NCBI GenBank assembly: GCA_018398585.1
Contig: JAGTTD010000006.1
Span: 12,501 to 76,500 of the forward strand
DNA: 64,000 bases
Origin: Simmondsia chinensis
Taxonomy: Eukaryota > Streptophyta > Magnoliopsida > Caryophyllales > Simmondsiaceae
Direction: 5' to 3'
The notes under the pieces were generated by a model, which ran no database searches, was not told where the DNA came from, and was given only the letters and a program-made list of their open reading frames with translations. Each line of letters opens with the position of its first letter. The first letter of the stretch is position 1. A program made the position numbers and the translations under genes. This document shows positions 1-9,081 of this stretch, piece by piece.

Positions 1-1551
1 GTCAGCAAAAGTGGAGGGGCTCTCCACCTTGGGAATCAAACTAATGCGGGTCGTGTTCAAGGCGCCTAGCATGCGCCCAGAGACGAAAAAAGAGCGAACT
101 GCTCGCACCACATCAGCACCAACAATCTCCCAAGCCCTCTTGAAGAAGAGGGAGGAGTAGCCATCCGGACCAGGAGCACGATCATCACCGGTAGAAAATA
201 AAGCATCCTTAATCTCGGCATCGGAAATCGGAAGGACAAGAGGGCGAGCCTGATCCTCATCCAATCTACCCTCGAAAAAGTCAGAGACATCCTCCTGAAG
301 GGGGCCACCGGGCTCAGAAAGAAGCTCCTGAAAAAAAGACACACCCGCTCGAGAAATCTCCTCCTCATCAAAGGTTCGAGACCCATCAGCACCCACAATA
401 GAAACAATTCGGTTCCTCGACTGCCTATGGAGAACCGATCTGTGGAAAAAACGGGTGCACTGATCACCCAAAGAGAGCCACTGAATACGAGACTTCTGAC
501 GATAGAAAGCCTCCTCATCACGACAAAGCCTGGAATGCTCCCTCGAAAGCCGACGCTCCTCAGTCCTCAGATGAGTACTATCGGGGTCAACGTCAAGAGC
601 CCTCTGACCTGTCACCCAAGCATCTCTGGCTGCCTCTACCCGAGCAGAGATATGGCTGAAGTGCCTGGTGTTAAGAGCTCGAAGTTCACCCTTCAGCTTT
701 TTAAGCTTCTGGGTTAGCTGGAACATGGGAGAGCCATCAACACGCGAATCCCAAACACGGCGAACAGTCGGCAAAAAGTCCTCGTGGTCGGCCCAAAAGT
801 TAAAGAACTTAAAAGGGATGCGCCGAGAGTGGCGATCCCCAAGCCCTCTAACCACCAAAGCGCCGTGATCGGAAATATCAGTGCGGGGAAGAGCCTCCAT
901 AAGAGAAACAGGAAAGGAACGAAGCCAATCCTCACTCGCTAAACACCAGTCAAGACGTCTAAGGAGCATGTCATCACCCTCACCTCCTCGGGCCCAAGTA
1001 AAACGAAGGCCAGTAAAAGCAAGCGGGGAGAGCCCTGACTCAGAAAGACAATCCTGAAAGTCATCCATATGGCCCGGCCAGGAAGAGAATTCACCTGAAC
1101 TATCACTGGGACGAAGAAAAGTGTTAAAATCTCCAAGGAGAAGCCAAGGGGTCCCTTGGAGGCTAACACAAGCACTCCTGATATAACTCCAGAGCTCACG
1201 ACGAGGTCCCGGTTCGTTAAAACCATAGACAAAGGTGACAACAAAGCTACAATCCCTACGAGCATCCTGAACCCGACAAGTAATAAACTGGTCTCCCTCT
1301 CTAATAAGAGAAACAGAATAAATCCCCGGGTCCCAACAAACAATAAGACGACACCAAGACCGCCTAACGCCCGCGAAAAGAGAGCACCAGCCATCCATAC
1401 AGCTAGAGACAGCGGACTCAACATCAGTAGGGTTAGTCTTAGTCTCGACGAGGCCAACCAAACCAAGAGAGTGGGAGCGAATCCACTCACGAACAGCACG
1501 AATGGAGGAGGGGTTGTTAAAACCCCGAACATTCCAAGAGCCAATCATCAT
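1..1551 (-). CDS. LINE-A ORF2 (endonuclease and start of reverse transcriptase), open at the window edge
   Basis: ORF2 nicks target DNA and reverse-transcribes the element RNA. The start is ATG at 1551 (MMIGSWNVRGFNNP), and 517 codons run without a stop to base 1, where the protein reads VESPSTFAD at the start of the RT domain. Endonuclease signatures in order: N7, E36 in VETKT, the LLGDFNTF block, RLDWCLAS, and SDHGALVV with the DH pair. The 3' boundary is cut by the window, so RT motifs such as FADD are not seen here but are present in LINE-D, F and G. ORF2 is in the same reading frame as ORF1 and is separated by UAG plus eight sense codons. No lesion was found in the visible part, whereas the LINE-D copy has a 1-nt deletion at the position equivalent to about 125. 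Confidence 0.9.
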   Translation of the reverse strand, partial: MMIGSWNVRGFNNPSSIRAVREWIRSHSLGLVGLVETKTNPTDVESAVSSCMDGWCSLFAGVRRSWCRLIVCWDPGIYSVSLIREGDQFITCRVQDARRDCSFVVTFVYGFNEPGPRRELWSYIRSACVSLQGTPWLLLGDFNTFLRPSDSSGEFSSWPGHMDDFQDCLSESGLSPLAFTGLRFTWARGGEGDDMLLRRLDWCLASEDWLRSFPVSLMEALPRTDISDHGALVVRGLGDRHSRRIPFKFFNFWADHEDFLPTVRRVWDSRVDGSPMFQLTQKLKKLKGELRALNTRHFSHISARVEAARDAWVTGQRALDVDPDSTHLRTEERRLSREHSRLCRDEEAFYRQKSRIQWLSLGDQCTRFFHRSVLHRQSRNRIVSIVGADGSRTFDEEEISRAGVSFFQELLSEPGGPLQEDVSDFFEGRLDEDQARPLVLPISDAEIKDALFSTGDDRAPGPDGYSSLFFKRAWEIVGADVVRAVRSFFVSGRMLGALNTTRISLIPKVESPSTFAD

Positions 1552-1575
1552 AGAAAAAAGATGAGAGAGAAAGGT

Positions 1576-3405
1576 CTACCTACGACCACCACGAGCCCGA
1601 GAGCTGGCTCGAGTCTCACGACGCTCCGCTGGAGGGTGACGACCAGCGTCGTCGCGGTCAGGAGACAAACTCTCAAAACGGTTCGGCGAAACGAAGCTGG
1701 GCACGCTTGCCTCCCCATTCAGGGTACAGAGCACGGGCTCAAGGGACGAAACACACGGAGCCTCAATAACCCCGTCAGGGACAATAGCACGGCTCAAATC
1801 CTCGGGTACCTGAGAAGACGAATCGGCTGAAGAACAAAGATCGGAAAGACCCAAGCTATCCCCAACAAAAGAAGGAAGCGATCCAGAGTGAGCAACATGG
1901 GTAGCCGAAGAACCAGGGAGGGCGACTAAGGAGCGTCGTGACCCAGTTGGGGCCACCGTTTTGGAAGGGCCTCGCACAGCCCCTCCCCCACTCCCCATGG
2001 CCGGATCCCGAGGGGTCACAGCCGCCCCCACCTGAGATGTAGGTGAGGACCCGCTAAGAGAAGGAGAACCTGAACCCGCAACAGGACTCGAAAAAACTCC
2101 CTCGCCTCCCTGGCCCGAACCCAAATCAGGTCCGGACCCAAATGCCAAGTCCGGACTGGGCCGAACAGGGGGGAGAGGACCCCCCGAATCAGAACCCAAA
2201 TGGGCCGCTACCTCACCCGGGCCCAAATGGCCCGGGCTCACCCTAGGCCCAACAGAGGCGCCCGCTTGGGCTTCCTCAACAGCAAGGGCCAGGCCCACAT
2301 CAACAGCAGCAGCAGCTTCGGGCCCAGCTCGGCCCGCATCAACAGCAGCAGCAGCGGGCTCAAAGGCCTGGTTACCCGCAGAAGGAGCAGTGGGCCCAGT
2401 GGGCCGATCAACATCAGCAGCAGCAGCGACGGTCAGGGCCCGAACAACCCGATCACCCCCCACCACTTCAATATCCGGCCCAACCTCAGCACCACCAGCA
2501 TCTCCACCGGGCACCTCCTTGCCCCCACCGGCGTTCCTATTTTTCTTTTTCTTTTTTTTCCTTTTTCTGACAACCGGAACCCATTTTTCTGTAGGATTCT
2601 CAATAGGAGGGGTAACAACGTTCGAGGTAGGACAAGTATGGCCAAAAACCCCGCATTTTCGACACACTTTGGGAAGACCCTCGTACTTAACACTGACCGA
2701 AAATCTAGAACCATTATATTCGACGAATAATTTCTTGGTCGGCTCAACCTTAGGTTCAATTTCGACACACACCCTAGCATACTTCATCATGGTTCCATCC
2801 AGGGTTGCTTTGTCCATGTAGAGCGGCCTCCCGGCCCCACTAGCAATGTTACTAAGCGCCCCCTCCGTCCACATCGACACCGGAATGCCATGTAGTTGAA
2901 CCCATATTGGAAGTTTAGTAACGTTTTGCGAAGGGACAAAATTATCACTCCAACGGTTAAGAGAGAGAAAGTGACCCTTGATGTACCAAGGGCCACCACG
3001 AAGTACATGCTCGGATGCCGCCAAAGATTTGAAGCGAAAAAAATAAGCATCCCCATCAGAGATAACACATTCAAGACCCTTTGATCCCCAAAGCATATTG
3101 GCAATTGCAACACACCGAGAGTAAGCTACCCTACCGCCAATAATATGACCAACTAAGCAGCGGTTCCATTTTTCACGACCCGGGGCAACATCATCATCAG
3201 TTATTGTAGTTACAATCTCGCCATTAATAAGTTTAGGTTGGGTAAAATGCAAAACACCCTCGCGGGGGGGTGCACGAATAGTGTCTGCCCAGGATAAGGG
3301 CCCCGAGCCACCTGAAACACCATCAACACCAGAGGTGCTGGCTGTTGAGGGGGCTGCGACCTCCTTACCAGCCCGAGATGTCACCGGAGGACACACCTCA
3401 TCCAT
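1576..3405 (-). CDS. LINE-A ORF1, gag-like RNA-binding protein (DUF4283 + zinc knuckle), intact
   Basis: The product, 609 aa from M(DEVCPP), probably packages LINE RNA. I chose the start at 3405 because GCGCCATGG is a strong initiation context and MDEV/MAEA/MAKV is conserved in LINE-D, E and F. An in-frame extension to 3528 exists but is not conserved. Domains: WADT near residue 39, a DUF4283-type domain about 70-220 (REKWNRCLVGHIIGGRVAYSR, LRGGPWYIKGH, PIWVQLHGIP), and a zinc knuckle with C248, C251, H256 and C258 (spacing CX2CX4HXC, shorter than the usual CX2CX4HX4C). A lysine-rich basic run follows, then a long Ala/Gly/Pro/Ser-rich low-complexity tail. Part of that tail is encoded by an (AGC)n-like microsatellite near 2300-2430. 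It ends GGRR then UAG. Confidence 0.9.
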   Translation of the reverse strand: MDEVCPPVTSRAGKEVAAPSTASTSGVDGVSGGSGPLSWADTIRAPPREGVLHFTQPKLINGEIVTTITDDDVAPGREKWNRCLVGHIIGGRVAYSRCVAIANMLWGSKGLECVISDGDAYFFRFKSLAASEHVLRGGPWYIKGHFLSLNRWSDNFVPSQNVTKLPIWVQLHGIPVSMWTEGALSNIASGAGRPLYMDKATLDGTMMKYARVCVEIEPKVEPTKKLFVEYNGSRFSVSVKYEGLPKVCRKCGVFGHTCPTSNVVTPPIENPTEKWVPVVRKRKKKKKKNRNAGGGKEVPGGDAGGAEVGPDIEVVGGDRVVRALTVAAAADVDRPTGPTAPSAGNQAFEPAAAAVDAGRAGPEAAAAVDVGLALAVEEAQAGASVGPRVSPGHLGPGEVAAHLGSDSGGPLPPVRPSPDLAFGSGPDLGSGQGGEGVFSSPVAGSGSPSLSGSSPTSQVGAAVTPRDPAMGSGGGAVRGPSKTVAPTGSRRSLVALPGSSATHVAHSGSLPSFVGDSLGLSDLCSSADSSSQVPEDLSRAIVPDGVIEAPCVSSLEPVLCTLNGEASVPSFVSPNRFESLSPDRDDAGRHPPAERRETRASSRARGGRR

Positions 3406-4059
3406 GGCGCTACCAGATCCCACGAAAAAAAGCGAAAACAGTGCAGAAAAATCGAAAACCCGCCGGAAACCGCCCCCGGACCACCGCAGAGCCACCCAGC
3501 CGGTCAAAAAATTCAAAAACGGCACCAAAAAAGGAAGGGACGAGATTGTAGGGATTGAATTCTTAAGATCCGCACCTTCCTAAACAGCTCAGATCTGATG
3601 GAAGATTTGAAAAACTTACCTAAATTAGCTCCCAAATCTTGAAAATGGAGGAGAGAGAAAATGGAGACCCCCACCTTGCCCAGCCCACAGCCAAGCTCGA
3701 AACCACCACCCAAAGGACGAAAACGATGCAGAGGACGACCAGGAGCACCGTCGGTCGTGAATCAGGCAGCCAGCCACCAGAAAACGCGTCCTACGCACAC
3801 CACCACGCCTACCCACAAGCACCCTCTCTCACCTGTGTTTCACCCTCGAAGCAGTGACCGGAATGGCGCCCCGACCACACCCCGTGAAAGAGGACGTGAC
3901 AAGGATTCCAGAACAGCAAGCAGCGTCGCCGGAAACCACCGCACGCGCCCTCACGCGCCGCCCGAAGTATTGCCGGAAAACACTATTTGCGGCTGCCGGA
4001 AATCGCCTCCTAGAGCATCTCTCTCTAACTTTCTCTCTCTAGAGATTGCAAATGAGCTC
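3406..4059 (-). promoter_or_regulatory. LINE-A 5' UTR, type I (presumed internal promoter)
   Basis: Non-coding leader between the telomere repeat and the ORF1 start. The same sequence type precedes ORF1 in LINE-B, E and F and makes up the right end of LINE-J. Shared blocks include GCGTCCTACGC near 3787, the CCCCGTGAAAG block near 3880, and a CT-rich terminus (TCTCTCTAACTTTCTCTCTC near 4021). A conserved 5' edge followed at once by telomere repeats suggests full-length insertions. A promoter role is inferred from LINE biology; no specific box was identified. Confidence 0.65.
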
Positions 4060-4102
4060 CCCTAAACCCTAAACCCTAAACCCTAAACCCTAAACCCTAA
4101 AC
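4060..4102. repeat. Telomere repeat, (CCCTAAA)6 + C
   Basis: Six perfect plant telomere units plus one C separate the 5' end of LINE-A from the poly(T) of LINE-B. The last C (4102) is the base to which the LINE-B poly(A) complement is joined. Confidence 0.98.
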
Positions 4103-4364
4103 TTTTTTTTGATAAGTCAGTTTTATATATCAAAAGAATCGCACCGATGTACGTTTATACATGAGTACGAGGGGCATACCCCAAGATGGCCGAGGCCTAC
4201 AAAAAGCAATCCAAAAGAAAGCAATAAAATGCAAAAGCCAAAAAGAGGAAATACAAAGGGACATCAAAGGGAGTTCCTAAGTACAAACCACTAAGCAAAG
4301 GAAAAAAGGAAACATCAAGTACGTAGATACATCAATGCTAACCCAAAGAAGCGAGACGATGAAA
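4103..4364 (-). promoter_or_regulatory. LINE-B 3' UTR with conserved hairpin and poly(A) tail
   Basis: In sense orientation the UTR contains GGCCTCGGCC, then the inverted repeat GGGGTATGCCCC (plus strand about 4171-4182), and ends CTGACTTATC-A8. The hairpin and the pre-poly(A) motif recur in LINE-D, F, G, H, I, K and L with small changes, across both structural classes. By analogy with other LINEs they may be what the reverse transcriptase recognises; that role is an inference. Confidence 0.7.
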
Positions 4365-6038
4365 TCAGGATTTCTTCTTGCTTTTAGACTTCTTGTTGCT
4401 AACTTGAGGCTGCTTCTTCGAAGCCGCTCTAGTCACCCGACAATCAATCTGAGGCTGGATCACTGAGTTCACTTCGGGCTCATCATGAGAGGCAGAATCC
4501 GTAGTGTCAGAAGACGTGTCCCGTTCACTAGGACGCAAAGAGCAGTTACTAGGAATGCTTGCTTCCATGTTCGTGCCACAAAGATCGGGCTCTACAAGCC
4601 CAACTAAATTTTCTTGAGCATCAGTGATTTCAACTAGAATCATAGCAAGATTCAAATCTTCCTCTTGGGTAGACGAACCTGAATCCATCCGAAAATCCGA
4701 GAGGCCCAAGCGGTTACTGGCCCGGGCGGAGGACCCGGGTGAGGGAAAGGCACCCGAACCCCTGATGGGCTCGGGTGAGACGGAACAGCAGCCAGCACCG
4801 TCTTGGTGCTGGCCAATAGTCAAGGCCCGTACTGGGTTTTCCAGCCCAGTTCGGTGGAGTGTCCCCCCATGAGGGGGGGACGACGAATGGGCTGGGCCGT
4901 GCGGCCCAGCAGTGAGGGGGCTCCCCCTACCATGGGGGAGTTGGGGTAAACGAGGCCCAATGGAAGGGAGTGCGGGCCAAGTGGATAAAGGAAGCCCGGC
5001 AACCGAAAGCCCAACTTGATTATCAACACCTAACCCAGTTTGCAAACCCTCATCATCAAGCCTAGAAGGGGACCCATCAATAGGAGGCCCATAAATAAGA
5101 CCATTTGAATCACTACCCAACCCAATCCTAGGCCCATTACAAGAAGACCCATTAGCCAATTCTTGTTCCGGCCCAAGACTAGGCCCATTAGCATCCAAAG
5201 GCCCATGAGAGGCGTCCTCCACCAAACCACCACCCCCGGTGGCCTTCTTCCGGCGCCGGTTGCGCCGGCGCTTTTTTCCTGCCGGTTTGGCCGGAATTTC
5301 GGCATTAGGGGCAACAGTAGAGGAAACAAGGCATGAATGACCAAAAACGTGGCATTTGGGACAACGTTTAGGAAGAAGTTCATACCTTACTTCATAAGCA
5401 AAAAACCCATCACCACCATCGACGATCACTTGAGAAAGCGGTTCATACTTGGCACTGATGAGGACACAAACCCTTGCATACTCCAGTCTAGTACCCTCAA
5501 AAGTTGACTTGTCCATGTGAACGGGAGTACCCACACCACTAGCGATGGCACTGAGGATCTCCTTCGTCCATTGAGAAGGACGTAAGCCAAAGAATCGAAT
5601 CCAAACGGGTATGACAGGCGGATTGCTGCTGGGCCGACGGTCATGCGCCCAGCGCACGAGATTGAGATAGATTCCTTTGAGATGCCAAGGACCCTCTAGT
5701 AAAATCTTCTCAGAAGCCTCCCGGGTGTTGAATCGGAAGAAAAGCAAGTCACCATCGGAGAGGACACAATCCAAACCCCTAGGCCCCCATAGAAGTTTTG
5801 CTAGAGCTATACATTGGGAGAAAGCAACCCGACCTCCAACGAGACACCCTACAAGGGTACGTTCCCATTTTTCTTCGGATATACTAAGCCCAACAATAGA
5901 CGTAACAACCTTATCATTAATGAGTTTAGGGGGGACAAAAAATAAAGAGAGGTCATCTGCAGTAGTCGAAGAAGAGGCGTCCACCCCTCCTTCAGCCGGA
6001 TTTCCTCGACCCAAACCCTCATTCCCATGAGAACCCAT
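4365..6038 (-). CDS. LINE-B ORF1, diverged gag-like protein (DUF4283 + zinc knuckle), intact
   Basis: An uninterrupted 557-aa frame starting MGSHGNEGLG (ATG with G at +4). The DUF4283-type domain spans about 35-200, with SEEKWERTLVGCLVGGRVAF, LEGPWHLKG and PVWIRFFGLRPSQW. The zinc knuckle has C226, C229, H234 and C236 (CX2CX4HXC). After it come a basic patch (KKRRRNRRRKKA), a Gly/Pro/Ser-rich tail with many GP and GL pairs, and a lysine-rich C-terminus ending SKKKS. It is clearly homologous to the LINE-A ORF1 but belongs to a separate group with LINE-H and I, which share its TRAASKK-like and KKKS-type ends. The role is probably RNA binding and particle assembly, inferred from family. Confidence 0.88.
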   Translation of the reverse strand: MGSHGNEGLGRGNPAEGGVDASSSTTADDLSLFFVPPKLINDKVVTSIVGLSISEEKWERTLVGCLVGGRVAFSQCIALAKLLWGPRGLDCVLSDGDLLFFRFNTREASEKILLEGPWHLKGIYLNLVRWAHDRRPSSNPPVIPVWIRFFGLRPSQWTKEILSAIASGVGTPVHMDKSTFEGTRLEYARVCVLISAKYEPLSQVIVDGGDGFFAYEVRYELLPKRCPKCHVFGHSCLVSSTVAPNAEIPAKPAGKKRRRNRRRKKATGGGGLVEDASHGPLDANGPSLGPEQELANGSSCNGPRIGLGSDSNGLIYGPPIDGSPSRLDDEGLQTGLGVDNQVGLSVAGLPLSTWPALPSIGPRLPQLPHGRGSPLTAGPHGPAHSSSPPHGGTLHRTGLENPVRALTIGQHQDGAGCCSVSPEPIRGSGAFPSPGSSARASNRLGLSDFRMDSGSSTQEEDLNLAMILVEITDAQENLVGLVEPDLCGTNMEASIPSNCSLRPSERDTSSDTTDSASHDEPEVNSVIQPQIDCRVTRAASKKQPQVSNKKSKSKKKS

Positions 6039-6791
6039 GATCGAAACCCAAGGAAAAAAAAGGGCAAAAAAATAGAGAAAAAATGAAATTTGAATTTTGT
6101 CACCGGAAAAAGCTCAGCCACCAAGCCGGAGCCACCGCCGTTCCAGGAAAAAAAATTCGAAAAATCAAAAGAGGCGTCAAAAACGGAAGGTGCGTGATTT
6201 CGGGAATGAAATCCAAGAAATCGGGACCTTCCAAAACTTGATAAAAAAGACCAAAAAAGGAAGGTGGTTGATTTTGCGGACAAGATCCACCAAATCCGAC
6301 CTTCCTAAACTAGCCAAATCAGGAGGAGATCAATTTGAAACTTACCAAAAGAGAGTAAACCCTAGCCGCAAGAGGAGAGAGAAAATGAAGACCCCGCAAG
6401 CCCAAGCCGTTCAAACGATGCGAGAGATGAAAACGAAACAGCAAGGAGACGGACAAGAGGGGCTGCCCGTGATGTTTCCGGTCGTAAACAACCAGGAAAC
6501 GACGCGTCCTACGCAAAACCACCGCTACCACCAAACGTCTCCCTCACTCACCAGTGTTTCACCCTCAAACCAGAATCAAAACAGACAAAGGACCATACCC
6601 CGTGAAAGATCACGAGCCGAGGATTCCAGAACTGAAAAGAGCACCCCCGGACGACCTCGCACGCGCCGTCACGCGCCGGATGAAGTCTGGCGCAGAACAC
6701 CACCCGCGGCCACGCGCCACCTGCTAGCGGCTGCCGGAAATCGCCTTGGATTTTCTTTTGAGAGCTTCTCTCTCTAGTTTCTCTCTCTAAG
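6039..6791 (-). promoter_or_regulatory. LINE-B 5' UTR, type I
   Basis: Leader similar to that of LINE-A: the GCGTCCTACGC-like block near 6506, the CCCCGTGAAAGA block near 6598, and the CT-rich terminus near 6764. It ends directly in CCCTAAA-like repeats. It contains only chance ORFs. Confidence 0.6.
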
Positions 6792-7551
6792 CCCTAAACC
6801 CTAAACCCTAGACCCTAGACCCTAGACCCTAGACCCGAAACCCTAAACCCTAGACCCTACACCCTAAACCCTAAACCCTAGACCCCACACCCTAAACCCT
6901 AAACGGTAAACCCTAGACCCTAGACCCTAGACCCTAAACCCTAAACCCTAAACCCTAAACCCCTAACCCCTAAACCCCTAAACCCTAAACCCTAAACCCC
7001 TAAAACCCTAAAACCCTAAACCCTAAACCCTAAACCCCTAAACCCTAAACCCTAAACCCTAAACCCTAACCCGAAAACCCGAAAACCCCTAAACCCCTAA
7101 CCCCTAACCCCTAAACCCTAAACCCTAAACCCCTAAACCCCTAAAACCCTAAAACCCTTAAACCCCTAGACCCCTAAACCCCTAAACCCCAAACCCTAAA
7201 ACCCTAAACCCCTAGACCCTAGACCCTAGACCCTAAAACCCTAAACCCCTAGACCCTAAACCCTAAACCCTAAAACCCTAAAACCCTAAACCCTAAACCC
7301 TAAAACCCCTAACCCTAAAACCCCAAAACCCCAAAACCCAAAACCCCAAAACCCCAAACTTAAAACCCCAAAACCCCAAACCCAAAACCCCAAAACCCCT
7401 AACCCCTAAACCCTAAACCCCTAAACCCTAAACCCCGAACCCCGAACCCCGAACCCCGAACCCGAAACCCGAAACCCGAACCTCGAACCCCGAACCCCGA
7501 AACCCCGAACCCCGATACCCGAAACCCCGAACCCCAAACCCCAAACCCCAA
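6792..7551. repeat. Degenerate telomere-repeat tract (760 bp)
   Basis: Starts with CCCTAAA and CCCTAGA units, passes through CCCCTAAA, CCCTAAAA and CCCCAAAA variants, and ends in a CCCCGAA-rich block (about 7430-7550). Variants are clustered in local runs, as expected from slippage or local amplification of decayed telomere DNA. Long open frames read through this tract (Gly/Phe/Arg repeats) are translations of the repeat, not genes. Confidence 0.95.
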
Positions 7552-7720
7552 GCAGGGGGGGAGAGGCCCGTGTGGCCAAAACTGGTGGCCCAAGTACGGG
7601 CCTAAGCAGCCCCGTGTGGGCCTGAGAACAGGCCCAACACGGGCAAAAACAGGAGCCCGTGAGGCCTGAGGTCAGGCCCAACACGGGCCAAGGCAGCAGG
7701 CCGGGCCATTGGGCCCGGAC

Positions 7721-7724
<4 letters not shown>
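7552..7724. other. GGCCC-rich spacer of unknown origin
   Basis: About 170 bp between the telomere-like tract and a T26 run, rich in GGCCCAACACGGGCC-type words. These resemble the degenerate GGCCCA-rich part of LINE ORF1 tails, so this may be a relic of one. No ORF is supported. Confidence 0.4.
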
Positions 7725-7751
<27 letters not shown>

Positions 7752-8888
7752 GAAACCCTCATAGAGGGGAGGCAGGTCATGGATCGTTTGGGCTGTTCCG
7801 AGGCCCAGCCAGCAAAGAGCAGTCCAAGTGAAATTGGTCCGCATTCCGCCAAGCTTGGCCCAGTTCTAGCCCATCACTACCTTCGACCCAAACCAAAGCA
7901 AGGTGGGCATACGTGGCTAGCCCAAGGACATGTAAGCACTTCCTCCAAACCTGAACCCGAAGGCCCACTCCCATCAGGCCCAGACGCCCCACAACACGTG
8001 GTCCCATCAACTAGCCCAATACAACACAAACCCTAGCACTTCCACCAACCCTAGCCGCCACAAGCCGCCACCCTAACGAGCCCCCTCCCACCCTAGCAGC
8101 CCTAGCCGCCACCAAGGAATGCTTGGAGAGGCAAGGTGCGCACAACGTAAGGGGAAAGAACAATTTCTTAAAAACCTCGCCGGAAACCACCAACGGACCA
8201 CCCAAGGACCACCATGACAACCAGCAAAGCTTCAAAAAAAAAAAAAAAAAAAGATCCGAGGTAGAAAAGGAAAGTATTGAGATTATTGGGAAGGAATCCC
8301 AAGAATTCAACCTTTCCAAAAAGACCCCAAACAAGGGTTAGGGTTTGGGCGGCCACCGCGCGCCGCCACCCACACAGCCACCAGCACCGACCGGGCCAAA
8401 ACAGCCAGCAGACACCGGCGAACACTAGGAGGGAGGAGGATGAAGGAGACTTACAAGTTCGAGCTCCAATGGCGAAGAGAGGGAAGGGTCGTGCGAAAAC
8501 CCCACCACGGCAGGAGAGAGAAAAAGGCGAGAACGCCGCCGCCACGCGACCGGAGACGGGCAGGCTACCACCAGAAGGACGAGAATGGAGAGGCGAGTCA
8601 CCAGTGTGTGGTCACCGGTGATGGGCTTGCCGGAGCTGCACCCGAACGTCCTACGTTACCTTCACCAACAACCCCAAAACCCTAGCACCCTCTCTCACGA
8701 TTTTCACCCTCGACGGCCGCCGGAAAGGACCGGCGAGCACCACCTCCAGGAAGTGGAGGCGCCGGCGAATCGAATGCCACCGGACCCACCCTCGTCCGAC
8801 CACGCACGCGCCGTCACGCGCCTGCCCTAGCCGGACGCGACCCAAATCGCCTCCCTTTCGCCCCCAAATCGCCAGAGCCCCCAACGTA
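7725..8888 (-). mobile_element. LINE-C: short ORF-less element (type II 5' UTR + poly(A))
   Basis: Bounded on the left by T26 (7725-7750) and on the right by two telomere units. The right two-thirds (about 8120-8888) match the type II 5' UTR of LINE-H and I, including the CGCCGGAAACCACCAACGG block and the CGCCAGAGC terminus. Positions 7751-8119 match nothing else I can identify, and the usual 3' hairpin is absent. It could be a non-autonomous derivative that carried a 5' UTR joined to foreign sequence, or an internally deleted element. No coding sequence is supported. Confidence 0.55.
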
Positions 8889-8904
8889 ACCCTAAACCCT
8901 AAAC
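8889..8904. repeat. Telomere repeat, two units + C
   Basis: ACCCTAAACCCTAAAC between LINE-C and the T16 run of LINE-D. The junction has the same CCCTAAAC|T phase as at 4102/4103. Confidence 0.9.
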
Positions 8905-9081
8905 TTTTTTTTTTTTTTTTGATAAATCAGCGATGAATATTATATATCAAAAAATGATATATACAGGAAGACGAGGGGCATACCCCAAGACACGGCCGAA
9001 GCCTACAATGCAAACCCAAAAGGAAGCAAACAAGCTAAAAAGCAAACACAGCAAAAGCCAACACAAAGAAACAAGAGTACA

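Larger units (their letters stand above)
1..4059 (-). mobile_element. LINE-A: autonomous telomere-associated LINE, 3' end outside the window
   Basis: Minus-strand non-LTR retrotransposon, read right to left: 5' UTR, ORF1, a 24-nt gap, then ORF2, which runs off the left edge. Both ORFs are free of stops and frameshifts as far as visible, so this is the best-preserved copy in the array. Its right (5') end meets six perfect CCCTAAA units. It is nearly identical to LINE-D over positions 1-1560 versus 11160-12720, which makes them close sister copies. The 3' part (most of the reverse transcriptase, zf-RVT, 3' UTR) is not in the window. Confidence 0.92.
4103..6791 (-). mobile_element. LINE-B: ORF1-only telomere-associated element
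   Basis: A complete-looking minus-strand element: T8 (the poly(A) complement) at 4103-4110, a 262-nt 3' UTR, one intact ORF1, a type I 5' UTR, then telomere-like repeats. There is no trace of ORF2 between the ORF1 stop and the poly(A). It shares 5' and 3' terminal sequences with the ORF2-bearing elements, so it could use their enzymes in trans. The same organisation recurs in LINE-H, I and L, so this is a structural class rather than a one-off deletion. Confidence 0.88.

Noticed and set aside
66..521. Minus-strand 151-codon frame beginning MMRRLSIVRS, and its equivalents in LINE-D, E and F
   Set aside because: An off-frame shadow of ORF2. The real ORF2 frame runs through the same DNA with family motifs.
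2200..2821. Plus-strand Ser/Asn- or Pro-rich frames opposite ORF1
   Set aside because: Antisense translations of the low-complexity ORF1 tail and its microsatellite.
3406..3528. Upstream in-frame start of LINE-A ORF1 (MVPFLNF)
   Set aside because: The extension is not conserved in D, E or F, while the ATG at 3405 has a strong context and a conserved N-terminus.
4103..6791. LINE-B as a simple internal deletion of an autonomous copy
   Set aside because: Three other elements share the same structure and similar ORF1 ends, so a common ORF1-only ancestor fits better, though this needs a tree.
7399..7684. Gly/Phe/Arg-rich open frames (also at 36705-37028)
   Set aside because: They are translations of degenerate telomere repeats read on the minus strand, not proteins.
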